22,393 nt of DNA from assembly GCA_964520445.1 (NCBI GenBank), contig CAZFNU010000005.1, positions 1-22,393 on the forward strand. Direction: 5' to 3'. Position 1 is the first letter of the stretch. Each line of letters begins with the position of its first letter. This document shows positions 15,137 through 22,393 of this stretch, one piece after another. The notes under the pieces are model-generated. The model was given only the letters and a program-made list of their open reading frames with translations. It was not told where the DNA came from and did not search any database. This DNA comes from CAZFNU01 sp964520445 (GTDB taxonomy: Bacteria; Patescibacteriota; Minisyncoccia; UBA6257; JAKLIH01). The translations under genes and the position numbers were made by a program.

Positions 15137-15589
15137 ATGAAAAAACAGAATATCTTAATAATTTCTTCAGTATCCTTGATTCTGGTTTTGATGATTTATT
15201 TTATTCATACAAATCAAAAATTAGTGGATATAACCAAAGATACTACAACAACCACTGAATTAACTACAACTACTACTAATCTAGTTACCACTACTACAAT
15301 TACAGTAAATTCCACTACAACCACTATAAATCAAAATCAGGTTTGTGAATTAGAAACCTGTCATGGGTTAGATATTAAATGTGGATCAAATCCACGTAAT
15401 ATATGTACTATGGAATATGCTATGGGGGATAAATGCTTACAATATGTAAAATGTGGTATTCAAAATGGTAAATGTCAACAAATATTAAATTCTCAATTTT
15501 CAGAATGTAAATCATGTATTCAAGCATGTATAAATACCAATACAGATAATAGTATGGAGATGTTTGAATGCGAGAGTAAATGTAAATAA
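15137..15589 (+). CDS. Membrane-anchored Thr-rich/Cys-rich surface protein
   Basis: A 150-residue protein: a short basic start, one hydrophobic segment (about 6-23) acting as signal anchor, a Thr-rich linker (about 35-66, runs of four or five Thr), then a Cys-rich domain with 12 cysteines including CELETCHG, CGSNPRNIC, CKSCIQAC and CESKC. The even number of Cys and the outward topology suggest six disulfides in an extracellular domain; the Thr linker could be O-glycosylated. I recall similar anchored Cys-rich proteins from CPR genomes but know no function; adhesion to a host cell is conceivable. No Trp. Start context aaaATATG. The next gene starts 13 nt downstream. Confidence 0.75.
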   Translation: MKKQNILIISSVSLILVLMIYFIHTNQKLVDITKDTTTTTELTTTTTNLVTTTTITVNSTTTTINQNQVCELETCHGLDIKCGSNPRNICTMEYAMGDKCLQYVKCGIQNGKCQQILNSQFSECKSCIQACINTNTDNSMEMFECESKCK

Positions 15590-15602
15590 TAAATACAAAA
15601 AT

Positions 15603-16391
15603 ATGAAAAACAAATTAATACAAGTTTGTACTTCTGATGGGATATATCTCCATGGATATTATATCCCTAGTTCAGATAAAAAATCTGTATTATTACATAT
15701 TCATGGATTTGAAGGTAATTTTTATGAAAATAATTTTATCTATGTTTTAGCTGATGAATTAGAGAAAAATAACATTGGGTTTTTAACTGTAAATACTAGA
15801 GGTAATGGCAGTAAAACCGATTTTAATACGAAAAGCGGAGAAATTGTTCATATCGGAGGTTTTTATGAATTATTAGAAGAAGCTCATTTAGATATCTCTG
15901 CTTGAATTGAATTTTTAATTGCAGAAGGTTATGAAAACATTATTCTACAAGGACATTCTTTAGGAACTATGAAAGTAGTTAGATATTTATTTGAAGGAAA
16001 ATATGCCGATAAAATTAATAAATTAATCTTATTAGCTCCTTTTGACATGAAAACCAGTATGGAAGTTAATGGGGCTAAAAAATGATTATCTCCAAAGACT
16101 TATAATAGTTGAAGATCAGATGATGATTTTGGTAGAATGTTTGAATTTTGTTCTAAAGATTATAACTTTCCAATTTTAAATAAAATTAAAATTCCTACTA
16201 AAATAATAGTTGGATCCAAAGATGAATATTTTCATTTAAGTAATAAAGAACATCCAGAGGAAGCCATGGATATATTATTAAAGAATATTCCTAATTCTCA
16301 GGGGATTATTATCCCAGATGCCCTACATTCGTATAAACCCCATGAAGATATTATGGTCAAAGAAGTAATTAAATTTATCAAAGAAGCTTAA
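15603..16391 (+). CDS. Alpha/beta hydrolase
   Basis: A 262-residue alpha/beta-hydrolase. IHGFEG near the start forms the oxyanion region, the nucleophile elbow is GHSLG with S119, the acid is D207 (GSKDEYF) and the base H242 (DALHSY), a complete triad. Three TGA Trp (AWIEF, KWLSP, SWRSD) and no TGG. Without a signal peptide it is probably cytoplasmic. The substrate (ester, acyl or peptide) is not readable from the sequence. An in-frame ATG at 15564 lies inside the previous gene; 15603 has the host-type acaaaaATATG context and is preferred. Confidence 0.85.
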
Positions 16392-16468
16392 AAGTATATC
16401 TTAAAACCATATATTAGACAAGACTTGCAAAAGAGAATTAAAAGGAGCATATAAGGGGGTATTTTAGA

Positions 16469-16513
16469 GTTTTCCACAGGGGGCTTGACTTCTATGCCCA
16501 TTTAGTGTAGAAT
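16469..16513 (+). promoter_or_regulatory. abiE promoter with DnaA-box-like upstream element
   Basis: GTTTTCCACAG (16469-16479), then 5 nt, TTGACT (16485-16490), a 17-nt spacer and TAGAAT (16508-16513). The element sits in the same place as in the minus-strand promoters at 13044-13089 and 20435-20480. Predicted start near 16520. Confidence 0.7.
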
Positions 16514-16533
16514 TAGTATATAAAACATACTAA
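16513..16533 (+). promoter_or_regulatory. Candidate AbiEi operator
   Basis: TTAGTAT (16513-16519) and ATACTAA (16527-16533) form a perfect 7-bp inverted repeat over the transcription start. AbiEi antitoxins are known to autorepress through inverted repeats at their promoter. Confidence 0.5.
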
Positions 16534-16544
16534 AAGTGAATCAA

Positions 16545-17183
16545 ATGGGAAATGGTATAAAAAACATAATAAAAACGGTACCTCTTTTCACTAAGCAGAA
16601 TCTTAGGGCTTATTTTAAGGGTGGAGTTAATACTTTTAATGCCCAGATAAAATATGCACTTGGAAGAGGAGATATTTTGAAATTAAAAAATGGATATTAT
16701 ATATCCAATGATTTTTATGTTAGAACGAAAAACCAAGACGCCCTAAGAGAATATATAGCCGGGCAACTTAAGGCTCCGTCGTATTTGAGTAAAGAATATG
16801 TGATGCAAAAGTATGGCTTATTAACGGAAGCTATTTATAGCATCAGCTCTGTTTCTCTTAAAAAAAGGGGGTCTTTTCAAAACTTTTTAGGATTTTTTAT
16901 TTATTCGTCTGTAAAGGAGGATTTATATTTTGGCTTTGAGAAAAAAAGATATCTTTCTAACTTCTATTATGAAGCCAATAAAGCTAAGGCAGTATTTGAT
17001 TATCTATATCTCAAGAAAAACATTAATTTAAAATTAAAGCCAGAAATCTTAGAGGGGTTACGTATTAATTGAGATAATTTTTCTAAGAAAGATTTTGATT
17101 TGTTTAATGAATATTGTATTCAATCAAAGTCTAAAAAAATGCTTCGTATCGCTAGTATTTTAAAAAACAACATATATAAATAA
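16545..17183 (+). CDS. abiEi: AbiEi-like antitoxin/transcriptional repressor
   Basis: A 212-residue protein with an N-terminal winged helix (FTKQNLRAYFKGGVNTFNAQ, then ALGRGDILKLKNGYYIS) and the segment SYLSKEYVMQKYGLLTEAIYSISSVS, the layout of AbiEi antitoxins, which repress their own operon and neutralise AbiEii in type IV toxin-antitoxin systems. The C-terminal part crosses one TGA (RINWDNF). ATG 16545 is preferred; GTG 16536 lies nine bases upstream in frame. A 7-bp inverted repeat at 16513-16533 is a likely operator. The toxin gene follows after 4 nt. Confidence 0.8.
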
Positions 17184-17187
17184 AAAT

Positions 17188-18021
17188 ATGATTTTAATAG
17201 AATTAAAAACTTTAATTGAAGAAAGAGCAGAAAAAAATATCCCTAAAGAGACCATGCGCAATATCTTAAAGGAACATCTCCAGTATTATATTCTTAACTT
17301 TTTGTGTAATTCTAAGTATGGGAAAAGTTTAATTTTTATTGGAGAAAGTGCTTTACGCATTTGTTATGGATTAAATAGGTTATCCGAAGATATAGATATG
17401 GATACCGAAAAGGGATCACCTGTTAATAAAAAAGAGCTAGCCGAAGATACAGTTAAATATTTCAAACAAACATATATGTATGATAAGTTAGAGTATTCTA
17501 TTTCTGGACAATACGAGAAAATCTATTTCAAGTTTCCAGTTTTAAAAGAATTGGGATTAGCCGAAGACAATGATTCGGATAAACTCTATGTTAAATTAGA
17601 GATTTCCGATTCTGTTTCCGGTGCCTACCAAACGGACTTAACTCCAGTATCAGCATTAGGGTTTAATTTTATTATTAAGAATTACAACTTAGAAACCTTA
17701 ATGGCCTCTAAAATCGGAGCCATCTTTGGACGTAAGTATTTAAGGGGAAAGGATAAGAATTTTAATTTTAAAGGTAGGGATTATTATGATTTACTTTGAT
17801 ATCTACAAAAGGGGGTTAAACCCAATATGGAGTTCATTAAAGACGACTCAGGGATTGATAACTTAAAAGAACTATATCAGAAATTAAAGGACTCAGTTCA
17901 AAAAATCGATGTTAAATATTTAAAGGAAGATTTGTTGTCATTATTCGAAGATGGGGCTTTTCTTGATACCTACTGTGAAAATTACAAAAAAATGGTTAAT
18001 CAGTATTTAAAAGCAGATTAG
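17188..18021 (+). CDS. abiEii: AbiEii-like nucleotidyltransferase toxin
   Basis: A 277-residue nucleotidyltransferase: FIGESALRICYGLNRLSEDID holds the motif GESALR (52-57; the usual GGTALR is altered) and RLSEDID (64-70) with the catalytic acidic residues, and KGRDYYDLLWYL is the C-terminal AbiEii motif, its Trp encoded by TGA. AbiEii-type toxins modify tRNA or other targets with nucleotides, causing stasis and phage abortive infection. It is paired with the antitoxin gene 4 nt upstream, so this is a type IV TA/Abi operon. The operon is followed by a partial copy of its own promoter/operator at 18071-18116. Confidence 0.87.
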
Positions 18022-18070
18022 TTGTGGTACTAAATTAATCAGAAATTTGTAGAAAATCCAATTGTATCTA

Positions 18071-18116
18071 TTCAATGTAAAATTAGTATAAATAATCACT
18101 AAAAGTTCATCAAATG
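18071..18116 (+). repeat. Second, diverged copy of the abiE promoter/leader
   Basis: This stretch aligns with 16501-16547: AATTAGTATA, ACTAAAAGT and ATCAAATG are shared, and TTAGT (18083-18087)/ACTAA (18098-18102) keeps part of the inverted repeat. The -10-like TAAAAT (18078-18083) is present, but there is no good -35. It precedes the GIY-YIG gene. Confidence 0.55.
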
Positions 18117-18155
18117 ATAAGTAAATGAATAAATTAATAAAATTAAGTAAAAACA

Positions 18156-18440
18156 ATGTATTTCTTATATATCCTAGAATGTTCTGATAAATCATTGTAT
18201 ACGGGAATTACAGTTGATTTGAAAAGAAGAGTTAAAGAACACAATGGTTCTTATTTGGGTGCTAAATATACAAGAATTCGTAGACCCGTAAAGTTAGTTT
18301 TTTTTAAAAAATTCAAAACAAGATCATCAGCTACTAAAGAAGAAATGCGAATTAAGGGATTGAAAAGAGAAGAAAAACTAAAATGAGTCAATATTAAAAA
18401 ATCTGGAGTCATTTGCAAAAAAGATAAAAAAAGAGTATAA
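18156..18440 (+). CDS. GIY-YIG nuclease superfamily protein (YhbQ-like)
   Basis: A 94-residue single-domain GIY-YIG protein: FLYILECSDKSLYTGIT supplies the two-strand motif (YIL...YTG), DLKRRVKEHN the conserved Arg, and AKYTRIRRPVKLVFF the following region. Small proteins of this UvrC-N-like group are widespread, some with DNA nuclease activity. One TGA is read as Trp near the end (KLKWVNI). It follows the abiE operon and has a partial copy of the abiE leader upstream, so AbiEi might also control it. The promoter of the next gene lies inside its 3' end. Confidence 0.88.
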
Positions 18441-18441
18441 T
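18413..18441 (+). promoter_or_regulatory. Promoter of the 18483 gene
   Basis: TTGCAA (18413-18418), 17-nt spacer, TATAAT (18436-18441), within the last codons of the GIY-YIG gene. Confidence 0.65.
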
Positions 18442-18482
18442 ATCCATATTGAATAAACTAAAGAAAAAATTAAATTAAAAAT

Positions 18483-19526
18483 ATGAGAAAAGGATTAGTT
18501 TCTGAAGTTATTCATTATTTCACGGATAATCCCCAATATGTACCAGATGTTTTTCGAGCCAGAACTAAATTTTGAGGGGACGAAGAAATATTGATAAATT
18601 CATTAAAGGGCGAGGAAAGAGATAACAAAGAATGAACATTCCATAACTGGTTCATTTTTGATTTTAAATTTCCTAATGGAAAAACTCCATTAAAAACATA
18701 TTATTTAACTAACTATTTATCTTTTAATGAAAATGACCAAGAGAATTACAAAAATCTATTAAAATCAAAGTATGATCTTTGAAAGGTTAGGAATGTTGAA
18801 CTAGATAAAGGTCTGGAATTGGTTAGTCTTAAAGATGGTAAGGTATTCTATGTTTCTGAGAAAATGGGTACCCATGGAGTTAAAAAAGACGATGTAATAT
18901 TAAATAGAATAACAAAAATAGATGACCATTATGAATTAATCGGTCCCGATACGGATAATTATTTTAAAGGTGGGCTTGAAAATTCAAGTGTTGGGTTATT
19001 ATTAAGACACAAGAAACTAGATCCCAAGATCGTTAACGATTGTTTAAACGAAAGAGATAGATTGGTAAAATTAACAGAAAAGATAGATTATGAAAAAATT
19101 TTAAAAAAGAAAATCGTTGGTCCCAACGAATGCTTATGTGATGAATGCCATAAAAAGGGTAAAATAGGGGCAAGCTCTACAGATAAATATACTGGAGAAC
19201 CGTTGTTTTATTGTTTAGACTGCACCCTTAAGATAAATGCCGAGAGAAACGGAACTACCGTTGAGATAGAAAAAGAAAGAAGAGAAAAGATGTTTATGGT
19301 TTCTAACCTCTTTACAGAAATGAAGGTAAAAGAGTATTGTAAAATCAAGGGGATAGATTTAGAAAAAGAAAAAAAGCTCATGGAAAAATTGAATAAAGCT
19401 CTACCTGCTATTCAAAAAGCCTGAAATGGATTATCAATTAAAGAACGTAGAAGTTTTGATAATCTAAGTAAGAAGGAACTCATTGAGAGATACAATAAAA
19501 TTCCTGTAGATTTTTCTGGAGCGTAG
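18483..19526 (+). CDS. SEC-C-associated-type hypothetical protein with zinc ribbon
   Basis: A 347-residue protein. The N-terminal part (about 45-155: HNWFIFDFKFPNGKTPLKTY, a KYDLWKVRNVELDKGLEL segment, then KVFYVSEKM and DDVILNRITKID) resembles a domain often found with SEC-C motifs in bacterial hypothetical proteins. A zinc ribbon follows: C217, C219, C222 and then C244, C247 (CxxC pairs). The end is helical and charged. Four TGA and one TGG Trp. Only the part from 18819 to 19424 is open in the standard code. Start aaaaATATG with a good promoter at 18413. Function unknown. Confidence 0.7.
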
Positions 19527-19557
19527 GGTTTGAAATTAATATTTGTTGGGAATAGGG

Positions 19558-19586
19558 TTGTTTTTAGTTTTAAATTATGATAGAAT
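19558..19586 (+). promoter_or_regulatory. Promoter of the DUF3800 gene
   Basis: TTGTTT (19558-19563), 17-nt spacer, TAGAAT (19581-19586); start near 19594. Confidence 0.55.
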
Positions 19587-19618
19587 TTAAATAATAAATA
19601 ATTTTTATATATTGCACA

Positions 19619-20373
19619 ATGAACCCAAATAAAAAATATCATTTTTTTATAGACGAAACTGGCGATCATGGCCTTACATTTATTGATGATAATTTTCCAG
19701 TCTTTCTTTTAGCGGGTTGTCTTTTTGAAGAGTCAGAATATATAAAAATATCCGATGAAATAAATTTATTTAAAAAAGAATTTTTTCACACGACAGAAGT
19801 TATATTACACTCCAGAGATATTAGGAAATGTGAAGGATCTTTTCAAATATTATTCGATCTAGAGGTTAAAAAACTTTTTTATGAAAAACTAAATGAAATT
19901 ATTAAAAATACAAATTTTACCATTATCGGCGTTGCCATAAACAAGAAAAAACATATAGAAAAATACGGACGAATTGCAGAAAATCCATACTCTATTTGTT
20001 TATCCTATATGTTAGAAAGATTAGTATTTTGTATGGATTCTAAAGATCATTCTGCAACCATATCAATTAATATAGAAAAACGAGGAAAAAAAGAAGACCA
20101 GAGTTTATTAGCTCATTATAATAGTATTATGGACAGAGGCACTCATTGAGTAAGTTCTGATCGGTTNNNNNNNNNNAAATTATTGATTTTTGTATGACCG
20201 TGAAAAAAGAAAATATTATAGGTCTACAAATTGCTGATTTATGTGCATACCCATTAGCCCGCAATGTTCTTAATTCTCAAGAACCGTATATCCCGTTTGA
20301 AATAATTAAGAATAAGTTATATCATGATAGTAAAGGAATAATAAGTGGGTATGGATTAAAGATATTCCCATAA
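19619..20373 (+). CDS. DUF3800-family protein (interrupted by assembly gap)
   Basis: The N-terminal YHFFIDETGDHG motif, an acidic first-strand pattern shared with RNase H-like folds, and the C-terminal GLQIADLCAYPLARN are typical of DUF3800 proteins. These are common on mobile and defence-related loci; the biochemical role is not established. One TGA is read as Trp just before the gap (THWVSS). The 10-N gap at 20167-20176 changes the apparent frame: upstream codons start at positions equal to 2 mod 3, downstream at 1 mod 3, ending at TAA 20371. Either the gap is not truly 10 nt or a frameshift exists; the first is far likelier. Confidence 0.83.
20167..20176. other. Assembly gap (10 N)
   Basis: Ten N inside the DUF3800 gene; a placeholder, since the frames on its two sides do not match at 10 nt. 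Confidence 0.95.
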
Positions 20374-20377
20374 ACGC

Positions 20378-20428
20378 AAAAAGTCCCTTTCGGGACCTCT
20401 TGCCGACCGGGGACACCCCGATCCAACT
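20378..20428 (-). ncRNA. Predicted small RNA C (minus strand)
   Basis: A minus-strand promoter TTGACT-17 nt-TATAAT (20463-20458 and 20440-20435) starts an RNA near 20428. It folds into GGGG-TGT-CCCC (20419-20409) and AGGTCCC-GAAA-GGGACTT (20398-20381) with a GNRA loop and a U5 run ending at 20378. About 50 nt; the terminator faces the end of the DUF3800 gene. Family not recognised. Confidence 0.6.
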
Positions 20429-20458
20429 ATCTATATTATAGCAAAGTTATATACAAAA

Positions 20459-20482
20459 GTCAATACCCACTGTGGAAAACTT
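20459..20482 (-). promoter_or_regulatory. DnaA-box-like upstream element, copy 2 (24-nt direct repeat)
   Basis: Identical over 24 nt to 13068-13091. On the minus strand GTTTTCCACAG (20480-20470) precedes the small RNA C -35 by 6 nt. Confidence 0.6.
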
Positions 20483-20530
20483 CAAAATGTCAATGTTTAA
20501 CACATTAAGTAAAACAATTAAACATATTCT

Positions 20531-21019
20531 ATGGATATCAAATTAACAGAGAAACAGTATAGGAACTTAATATACCTATCTGTTATTGGAAATTGCGTAT
20601 TGGGTATTTTGGGGGAATGTCATGATGATTATAAACCACAAGCTTTAGAATGTAAGAAGTTGGGGAACTATTTAATTAAATACGCCGAGGATTTTCACAG
20701 TTCAGACTTAAACGAGGATTATTCTGAAAAAGTTGAAATAAATAGTAGTTTCGTTAAACATATTGAAGATGAATTTATGCTTGAACACGATCATCTCGTT
20801 TGTTTTCAGATATTAGCTTGTGAGTTTAGTAGGCGAGAATTAAAAGAAACAATAACTAAAGAAGAAGAAAAACAAATGAAGCAAGAAGAGTTCCCCCCTA
20901 GATTATTTGATTTATGAAGAAAATATGAAGAACATTTTCGTAAGAAGGGGTTTGGTGATCTCGTTCTTATTAAAAAAGAAGAAAAAATTAAAGAAAAAAA
21001 GATAAAAAACCGGGTTTAA
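20531..21019 (+). CDS. Hypothetical protein, 162 residues
   Basis: Opens MDIKLTEKQYRNLIYLSVIGN, a start shared by a widespread group of bacterial hypothetical proteins (LTExQYxxLxxLxxxGN), then a helical acidic middle (FVKHIEDEFMLEHDHLVCFQIL, CEFSRRELKETI) and a highly basic Lys-rich tail. One TGA is read as Trp (DLWRKY). I know of no function. It begins after the divergent small RNA C promoter; a plus-strand promoter was not evident. The next gene starts 26 nt downstream, and that gene is pRiA4b-like, so both belong to an accessory cluster. Confidence 0.65.
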
Positions 21020-21045
21020 GATATAAATTCCAAATTGCTAGTCAA

Positions 21046-21390
21046 ATGGAGGATTTTAAACCAAAACAGGTTTTTGTTGAAATTGATAGTAATTCTTCTT
21101 TATTTGATTTAGCTGAAAAAATTAACAAAGAAGTTGGATTAGGTTTTGATCATTGTTTTGAATTTAATAACAGTTTTAATTTCCTTTTACCTAATTTAAG
21201 TTCAAAAGTTTATGATTTATTTACTGACCTATATAACGAGGGGGAAGATGTAGAACCAACTAATGGGGAAAGTGTTAAAAAAACTAAAATTAAGAATGTT
21301 TGAAAAGAAATTGGGGATAAGATGAATTACTTACATGATTATGGTTCTACTAGATTCTTTTGTGTGGAATTAGTTAATAGGGAAGGCTAA
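21046..21390 (+). CDS. pRiA4b ORF-3-like small protein
   Basis: A 114-residue protein that resembles the plasmid pRiA4b ORF-3 domain: VFVEIDSNSSLFDLAEKI, GFDHCFEFNN, and a final LHDYGSTRFFCVELV corresponding to the YDYGDxWxxxVEL strand pair. One TGA Trp (NVWKEI); without it the C-terminal DYGS segment would be lost. The function of the family is unknown; members occur on plasmids and accessory loci. The resemblance is moderate. Confidence 0.55.
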
Positions 21391-21439
21391 GATTTAGTGG
21401 GGATAGGGGCATTATAAACATCTTAAATTAATTTAAAAA

Positions 21440-21928
21440 ATGACGGAAACATATAATAAATTAATTAGTATTCTTGACAATAATCATGTTGAATACAAGC
21501 TATTCTCTCATAAAGAGGCACTGACATGGGAAGAATTAGCAGAAGTACAAAAAGAAACAGGTTTCTTTGGAACAGAAATGAAATGTATGGTTTTGAAAGC
21601 GGACGATAATTTTTTTGTTTACATAACAACTCAAGGTAAACGAATCAATCTCGATGTAATTAAAGAGAAATTAAATACAAAAAAAGTTCGCTTATCTACC
21701 CCGGAAGAATTAAGTGAATATTTTGGAGCTAAACCGGGTTGTGCCTATCCATTCGGATTTGATGTTAAATATAATATTTATATTGATCCGGAAATTTATA
21801 AACAAGAGTGATTGCTATTTAGTCCTGTGATTCCAACAAAAACAGTCCAAGTCAATGGTGCTGATTTAAAAAAAGTGTTTGGCTCTCTTGAAAACAAGGT
21901 TGAAGAAGTAATGGATTTTAATCAATAA
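21440..21928 (+). CDS. YbaK/ProX-type aminoacyl-tRNA deacylase-like protein
   Basis: A 162-residue YbaK/aminoacyl-tRNA editing domain protein: YNKLISILDNNHVEYKLFSH at the N terminus, EMKCMVLKADDNFFVYITTQ with the conserved Lys in the KxL(V)LK strand, and RLSTPEELSEYFGAKPGCAYPFGF, the G.PG.v.P motif of the family. Such proteins hydrolyse mischarged aminoacyl-tRNA (for example Cys- or Ala-tRNA-Pro) in trans. The TGA after YKQE is Trp, and the reading continues to TAA at 21926, completing the usual length. One further Trp is TGG. Specificity cannot be set from sequence. Confidence 0.85.
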
Positions 21929-21937
21929 AATTAATTT

Positions 21938-22393
21938 ATGGCTACAATATATGGAGATAGAAGTGGATATCTAATCAAAAATGACTGGAAGTTTTCTTCC
22001 ATTGCTGAGTTTTTTATCCCAGCTATTCTGATAGTAGGGTTTTCCATGATTATATCTAATATCTTAAAAATAAAAGGAAGTGATTGACTAGTTCTAATTC
22101 TATTAATATTAACTGTCTTTTATATCAAGAAAATAGATAAAGAGGCTAAAATAGTTCAAAAACTAGTAGAAAAGAAAGCTGGTAAATTTGAAAGAGGTTG
22201 AAAGGGGGAGGGTGAAATTTTTAAGATTTTAAAACAATTATCCGATTCATATATTATTTTCCGTGATCTTAATTTATATAATAAAGGGAATATTGATTTT
22301 GTTATATTAGGCCCCTGTGGGTTATTAGCTATCGAAGTTAAAAGCCATAAAGGAAGAATTACTTTTGAAAATGGGGATTTATTAATAAATGGG
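21938..22393 (+). CDS. NERD-domain membrane protein (3' partial)
   Basis: The first 152 residues of a gene cut by the window end. Two hydrophobic segments (about 24-42 and 52-64) are followed by a charged helix and then the start of a NERD (nuclease-related) domain: GWKGEGEIFKILKQL, NIDFVILGPCGLLAIEVKSHKGRI with the D...ExK catalytic pattern of the restriction-endonuclease-like fold. NERD proteins are of uncertain role, some linked to defence or DNA processing. Two TGA Trp (SDWLV, RGWKG) and one TGG. The first hydrophobic segment follows a short polar start, so the domain is probably cytoplasmic. Confidence 0.82.

Noticed and set aside
1..22393. CRISPR array, tRNA or rRNA genes, transposase or integrase
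   Set aside because: No regularly spaced repeats, no cloverleaf with a T-loop motif and no recombinase or transposase protein were seen on either strand.

Overview
The window comes from a low-GC bacterium in which TGA is read as tryptophan. TGA falls exactly at near-invariant Trp positions of several families: the NWK and EPVW motifs of triosephosphate isomerase, the GWPET and RFW motifs of MraY, FGWDP of the ITPase, and EYWHW of the M15 peptidase. Every gene ends in TAA or TAG. Gly (the Absconditabacteria/Gracilibacteria code) does not fit these sites. A cell wall (MurB, MraY, DacA, M15 peptidase) argues against Mollicutes. Compact genes, SD-less starts, a SecA with an insert near residues 160-195 that I recall from Candidate Phyla Radiation SecAs, and a Thr-linker/Cys-rich surface protein suggest a CPR/Patescibacteria member. 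That placement is an inference.

Layout. 1-1300: ruvX-murB. 1300-1740: a 30-aa polybasic microgene with a structured leader and three trailing hairpins. 1740-2930: a self-contained PurA-family gene with Ser instead of Asp at position 13 (PurZ-like), with palindromes, a Shine-Dalgarno (SD) sequence and a terminator. 2930-5850: hpf-secA. 5850-9015: a run of small genes (unknown protein, nucleotidyltransferase, ParB-like protein, ITPase, Nudix, M15 D-Ala-D-Ala dipeptidase, a gap, MazG-like protein). 9020-12760: scpA-scpB-dacA-mraY-small export protein. 12756-13138: a 383-nt intergenic region with three promoters and two predicted minus-strand small RNAs. 13139-13933: tpiA. 13943-15070: a second self-contained cassette (116-aa protein plus a degenerate mini-ATPase). 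15080-16391: Cys-rich membrane protein and alpha/beta hydrolase. 16469-18021: AbiEi/AbiEii operon, with part of its promoter/operator repeated downstream before a GIY-YIG gene. 18483-22393: accessory genes (SEC-C-associated-type protein, DUF3800, small unknowns, YbaK deacylase, NERD-domain protein cut by the window end).

Two gene classes coexist. Host-type genes mostly start in an A-rich ATATG context without an SD and use TGA freely (about 50 TGA against about 20 TGG by manual count). Three genes (the PurZ-like gene and the 14029-15029 pair) have strong SDs, inverted repeats at their promoters, their own terminators and only TGG (10 of 10). They look like phage-style morons taken from a standard-code donor.

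A DnaA-box-like element (TTTTCCACA) sits 6-8 nt upstream of the -35 of three promoters: abiE and two minus-strand small RNAs. One of those RNAs is predicted to be fully antisense to the 5' end of the tpiA mRNA. Two runs of 10 N are assembly gaps that break the M15/MazG junction and the DUF3800 gene.
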